DNA from: Agelas oroides
Lineage: Eukaryota; Porifera; Demospongiae; Agelasida; Agelasidae
Assembly: GCA_949130485.1 (NCBI GenBank)
Contig: OX422184.1
Location: forward strand, 23,926,917 to 23,990,916
DNA length: 64,000 bases
Reading direction: 5' to 3'
A program made the position numbers and the translations under genes. Positions 60,409-64,000 of the stretch are shown one piece after another. The notes beneath the pieces were generated by a model. It was given only the letters and a program-made list of their open reading frames with translations. It was not told the origin of the DNA and did no database searches. Positions within the stretch are counted from its first letter, which is position 1, and every line of letters starts with the position of its first letter.

Positions 60409-61260
60409 TCAGGGATTCAAGGGGGTTCTAGGATTGTAAGGGAGTTGGACTTGAAATACGAGTTCTTTCCTTTGCTTCCACCATCTCAACACCTCTGCCA
60501 TTATCAGATTCTCAAACTTCTCTGCTGCCATCCTGTCCAGGCCTACAACCCTCCTACCCAACAACATGGCCATTTTCCCAACAATGTCTACCTCCGTAAA
60601 CTTCTCCAACCACATGTCCGAACCCTCAATATCTCCTATCCTCAATAGCTTCTGTCTCTCCCACTCAAATTCATCGCATAACACTAGAAAGCACAGCACA
60701 TCCTCTACTTCATCCCTATCACACAACACACATCTATCCTCCCCACAGAGCCCACATCTCTTCTTGTCGGCAAACAAGCCTGCTGTGCCTGACCTCATCC
60801 TGAACCAGCACCTCATTGCCTCCTGACCTTGTGACGACCCAATGTAAGTATCTTACTCTCAACCTCTTCCCACCAGTCTTGGTCATTGCCTTCTTCCAGT
60901 TTTCCCTTCCACTTCCTTCTCTTCTGTGATCGCATATCTCCTCTGCAATGCCCCATACTCTCCCCACCATCTAATATTTCCAGCATCCTTCAGCTTTTCT
61001 GCTACTATGTTAACCAACCTGTTGTCCTCCAGTCCTTCTAGCCTCTTCCCATACATCAGTCTTTTCACTTACCTCCACTCTTCCAGCTTCCTCCAACCTC
61101 ACATCTTACTGCAGCTCCAGGTACTGGCCTACTTGCTCCCAACAGTCCCTTACCCATGCACTTTTTCTTGAACAGCCTCCAAATTTCTATTCGCTGTCTT
61201 CCCGCCTGGCCACCTTATCTATGCTGCATGCTCTAAACTTGGTGCACAGAGAGAGCTCCC
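60409..61260 (-). pseudogene. Non-LTR retrotransposon relic, ORF2 C-terminus
   Basis: The minus strand carries, in order, RQRIEIWRLFKKKCMGKGLL with GASRPVPGAAVRCEVG (about 61,200-61,085), MYGKRLEGLEDNRLVNIVAE (61,056 on), and RSGTAGLFADKKRCGLCGED with CVLCDRDEVEDVLCFLVLCD (60,800-60,640). This is the usual order at the end of LINE polyproteins: the Gxxxxxpnaavrgelg segment, then the cysteine knuckle with ED.L.FL..C. Frame changes and stops separate the pieces, so it is dead. The 135-codon open frame at the end is the best preserved part. Confidence 0.7.
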
Positions 61261-61264
61261 CTCA

Positions 61265-61749
61265 TTGCTGAAGTTGAGAAGAGGGCGTCTTGGGTAAGAT
61301 TGTGGGACACTGCCTTGAACTTTGGACTGCAGCATACCCAAGGTCTCCAAGTTCAGGAATTTGTACAGTTTTTCTCTTGATAGTCTTGTTTTATATTTGT
61401 ATATATCTACATTTATGCTCCACGTTTGTACATCTCGTGCTCCTTGTGGGCTTGTGCAATGTGGGAGGATATTGCATGGTAGCTACTAGCTAGCTCTATG
61501 GTACATGAACTAAAACACCTGAAGTTTAGAATAAAGAATGACTTTAGTATGCATTGCAAATCAGTATGGTCCATGGTCAAAGTTTAGATGAGTTGTAGTT
61601 CTTCCATCCTTCTGTCTGTGTACCTACCATAAGAGAGCCAGCATACTAAGTTGGACATGTAGACCTATCATTACTTGATCTTTTCAATCTTGGTACAATA
61701 AAAGTGCATGGACAGTGTTTGGCCACTGGACTGTTGAATGACTCATGAC
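61265..61749. other. Stretch without recognised genes
   Basis: Ordinary AT-rich sequence; no repeat family or conserved frame recognised. Confidence 0.5.
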
Positions 61750-61794
61750 TGTGTTGCTGATCATTTGCAAGGCTTGCAAATGATCAGCAACACA
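61750..61794. repeat. Perfect 22-bp-arm palindrome
   Basis: TGTGTTGCTGATCATTTGCA plus AG is exactly mirrored around a single G, 150 bp before the candidate exon at 61,947. Confidence 0.95.
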
Positions 61795-61946
61795 AACAAA
61801 TGTCATAAGTTTGTCACTTGCTACACCGGAAGTGGGCACGTCGCGCCGTCAACTTATCCGGTTCCAGAAGTTACAAATTCAGCAGACTCGAGAAACATCA
61901 AAACATTGGCTGCGTGCCGACTTGCATACTAAAATTAGGCGGTAAA

Positions 61947-62088
61947 ATGGCAAAGCTGTTTGATGAAGCATATCGTTATATTTTGTTTCTCCAAGTTTTA
62001 GCTTTGCTGGTGGGTGAATGCGTCACCTCTCCCCTCCTACAATTATCAGAAAAACGTCCGCGACTACAAAGAAGAAGCAGTCCTGAAG
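61947..62088 (+). CDS. Candidate first exon of a secreted protein
   Basis: ATG opens a frame MAKLFDEAYRYILFLQVLAL followed by LVGECVTSPLLQLSEKRPRL and QRRSSPEG. The stretch ILFLQVLALLVG is a plausible signal-peptide core, with cleavage likely near the CVTS segment. EKR and QRR are basic sites of the kind cut by furin-like proteases. The exon ends GAAG|GTAACG (phase 1). No later exon can be identified in the remaining 1.9 kb. An upstream in-frame ATG at 61,818 exists, but it would bury the hydrophobic segment. The product is not recognised; a peptide precursor or the start of a membrane protein are both possible. Confidence 0.4.
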
Positions 62089-62159
62089 GTAACGCGGTGA
62101 GTATATGCAATGGGTTGAAGCGAGAGAAGGCCCAAGTGTAAATTTAAATGCTGTTTACA

Positions 62160-62990
62160 CTTTTCGTAGCGGGGTTCGGTAATCGCTTAGTATTCTCGAT
62201 ATGTATGATGTATCGCTACAATCATGTGTATAGCTATTTATGAATGTACGTCTACTTCTGCGTGTATATAATAACATTTAGCAAGCTCTGATTCTACCAT
62301 TATTAATGTGTTGATACAATTGTGCATACATGTCCTTTGAATGATTAGTTGTTTAGAGTTTGGTTAATGGCCACACTGACCTTCGAAAATTTCACTTAAT
62401 GTTTTGTCAAGCGCAGCGAAGCGTAGAGAATTGTGTCCCGGTATTCTCGGCCCATTGTTGGGGGTGACATACGCGTTTATATCGCTGTTGACAAGCTAGC
62501 AAACACCATCAAGAGGGTAGAGTGTAATGTGACTTTGCTAGACTAGGTAAAGCATACATGAAAAGTCCAGATTTTGCACCAAGTTTTATATGTGATGGCT
62601 TAGGTCATGCATGCATCATGTGCACTGTGCCAGTGTAAGTTCACAAGCAGCTAGGCAGCTAATCCGGACAAGTCATCTTGTGCACAAGTCTAATAAAACA
62701 TGACACAACCAGTGCAAGGGCTACTACAAGAACTTAATTGACACAATCTCTGCAAGCACTAACTCCAGCCAAATACTTCCTCAAAACAAAGTTCATGCAC
62801 TGGTGTGTGCATGAGATAAGCTTGAAAGTTGGAAATGTGAGATTTGAAAGGTAGAAACGTGAGGTTTGGAGGAGGGAAGTGTGAGATTTGGAAATGTAAC
62901 ATTTTGAAGTGAGAGATCCGAGATTTCAAGGGGAGAAATGTGAAAATTCCAAGTCTCAAATTTGAAGTGGGAATGTCCCTAATTAGCCAC
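62160..62990. other. Stretch without recognised genes
   Basis: AT-rich sequence with a degenerate purine-rich repeat at 62,825-62,960 (GTGAGATTTGGA type). If the candidate gene at 61,947 is real, this is its first intron. Confidence 0.5.
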
Positions 62991-62996
62991 CATACC

Positions 62997-63126
62997 CATA
63001 GGCGTAGAAACTGGGGGGGGGGGGGGGTGGGGGGGGCACCGGGGAATAGTTATATAAATTGTTCACTTCTCTATGCGTAGTTTCAAACTGTGCCCCCCCC
63101 AATCAAAAAGTATTCCTACACCTATG
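62997..63126. mobile_element. 130-bp fold-back element with CATAGG ends
   Basis: CATAGGCGTAGAAAC and, mirrored, CATAGGTGTAGGAATAC enclose a G-run of 13 and a C-run of 8. The ends resemble the CATAGGCG terminus of the insertion at 12,947-13,346. Confidence 0.6.
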
Positions 63127-63239
63127 ATGCCAATCACCACAACAAATATAATAGTGGCTTTGCTTAGGGCAATGCTTTCTGCATGTGTGTATACATATAC
63201 ATAAAAGGTATAACTATATATAATTATAGGTGAATATAC

Positions 63240-63395
63240 GAAGCCCTGTCCATGCCTACATCTTTTTGCCTACTAAAGCAACTATAGTGCGAAAAAGAAG
63301 TAGAGATGGTGCTTTGTATAATAACTTTTATCATCCCTATACCTAGTTTGTATACCTGTTGACATGCCATCCCTATACAGTTTTCCAAGGACGAG
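63240..63395. repeat. Partial copy of the GATGTAGGGATGG family
   Basis: CATGCCTACATCTTTTTGCC, GTGCGAAAAAGAAGTAGAGA and GACATGCCATCCCTATACAG match 39,068-39,185 in order with many differences. Confidence 0.65.
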
Positions 63396-63634
63396 CGAGA
63401 CCTTGCATAATGCTAGTGCTATTTAGAAAAGGTGTGCATCAGTCTTGTTTCTAGCTAGTGATCACTGGTTTGCCAGAAACAAGACTTGGCAAGGAGAGAA
63501 CTGGTCCAGCTTGAAAGACTACATTATAATATTCATCAGAGAGTCAGTAGACTCTGTATATTGGGATACCATGGGAAAGTTTAAAAACCTGACAAAGAAT
63601 GCACAAAAACGTTTGAGACTAAACTATATCAGGC

Positions 63635-63775
63635 TGAGCTAAACTATATCAAGCTGAACTAAACTATATCAAGCTGAACTAAACTATATCAAGCTGAACT
63701 AAACTATATCAAGCTGAACTAAACTATATCAAGCTGAACTAGACTGTACCAAGCTGAACTAGACTATAGTCTTGA
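63635..63775. repeat. Tandem repeat, 20 bp, about seven units
   Basis: Units read AAGCTGAACTAAACTATATC. The last two differ (AGACTGTACC, AGACTATAGT), a usual pattern at an array edge. Nothing is recognised from 63,780 to the end of the window. Confidence 0.95.
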
Positions 63776-64000
63776 TATAGCTAGGTTGGGGGGGAATACA
63801 GCAGGACCATATGCAAGTGCATAAGAACTGTATATAGCCCGGGGATCTGGGAGAATGCCTCCTTGGAAATTTGCAAAATTGAGATACTTGAAGACTACTT
63901 CTGAGGCCATTTTTGAGCCTAAACTTCCCTAAAATTAGTGCAAGCAGCAACTATGGGGTCTGCAGCATGCCCCCTGGATTGACTCACCGACTTTCAATCA

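Overview
The window is eukaryotic and metazoan, most likely from a sponge (demosponge, Amphimedon-like). The reasons are a tandem pair of intron-poor metabotropic-glutamate-receptor-like class C GPCR genes, a WDR5 gene nearly identical in protein to vertebrate WDR5, a fragment with the NPEKKR-type repeats I associate with sponge mobile genes, AT-rich intergenic DNA, and a very high density of small inverted-repeat elements. The organism call is inference; another early-branching animal is possible.

Layout. (1) Positions 1-19,250: a segmental tandem duplication. Copy A (1 to about 6,655, cut by the window edge) and copy B (11,973 to about 19,096) are nearly identical apart from indels. Each ends in a minus-strand receptor gene. 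Copy B (16,371-19,190) encodes an open 939-residue receptor with signal peptide, Venus-flytrap domain, nine-cysteine domain and seven membrane segments. Copy A (3,961-6,749) carries one nonsense change and two frameshifting deletions and reads as a pseudogene. The two copies differ completely in promoter and signal peptide. Between them (6,750-11,970) lie mobile-element debris, a TTAA-flanked element and a doubled TATA-containing block. (2) 19,250-21,300: no firm gene; a weak candidate exon and a large fold-back repeat. (3) 21,318-48,231: WDR5 on the plus strand in ten recognisable exons (a short, poorly conserved 5' coding part is not located). Introns range from 68 bp to 12.9 kb, and five of nine carry pyrimidine microsatellites running into the 3' splice site. 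Exon 6 contains an apparent extra G that breaks the frame. The last intron is packed with miniature transposons. (4) 48,232-61,300: repeat-rich DNA with two non-LTR retrotransposon relics, a Mutator-like inverted-repeat structure, a hAT-like element with a perfect 8-bp target duplication, a 57-bp perfect palindrome, a 36-bp satellite of about 24 units, and the NPEKKR-repeat fragment. (5) 61,300-64,000: a candidate first exon (61,947-62,088) encoding a signal-peptide-like start with basic cleavage-type sites, then low-complexity DNA.

The two recognised genes have no evident shared function: a cell-surface amino-acid-type receptor and a chromatin scaffold of the SET1/MLL complexes. The main story here is recent turnover: gene duplication with decay of one copy, and repeated insertion, nesting and array expansion of short inverted-repeat elements.
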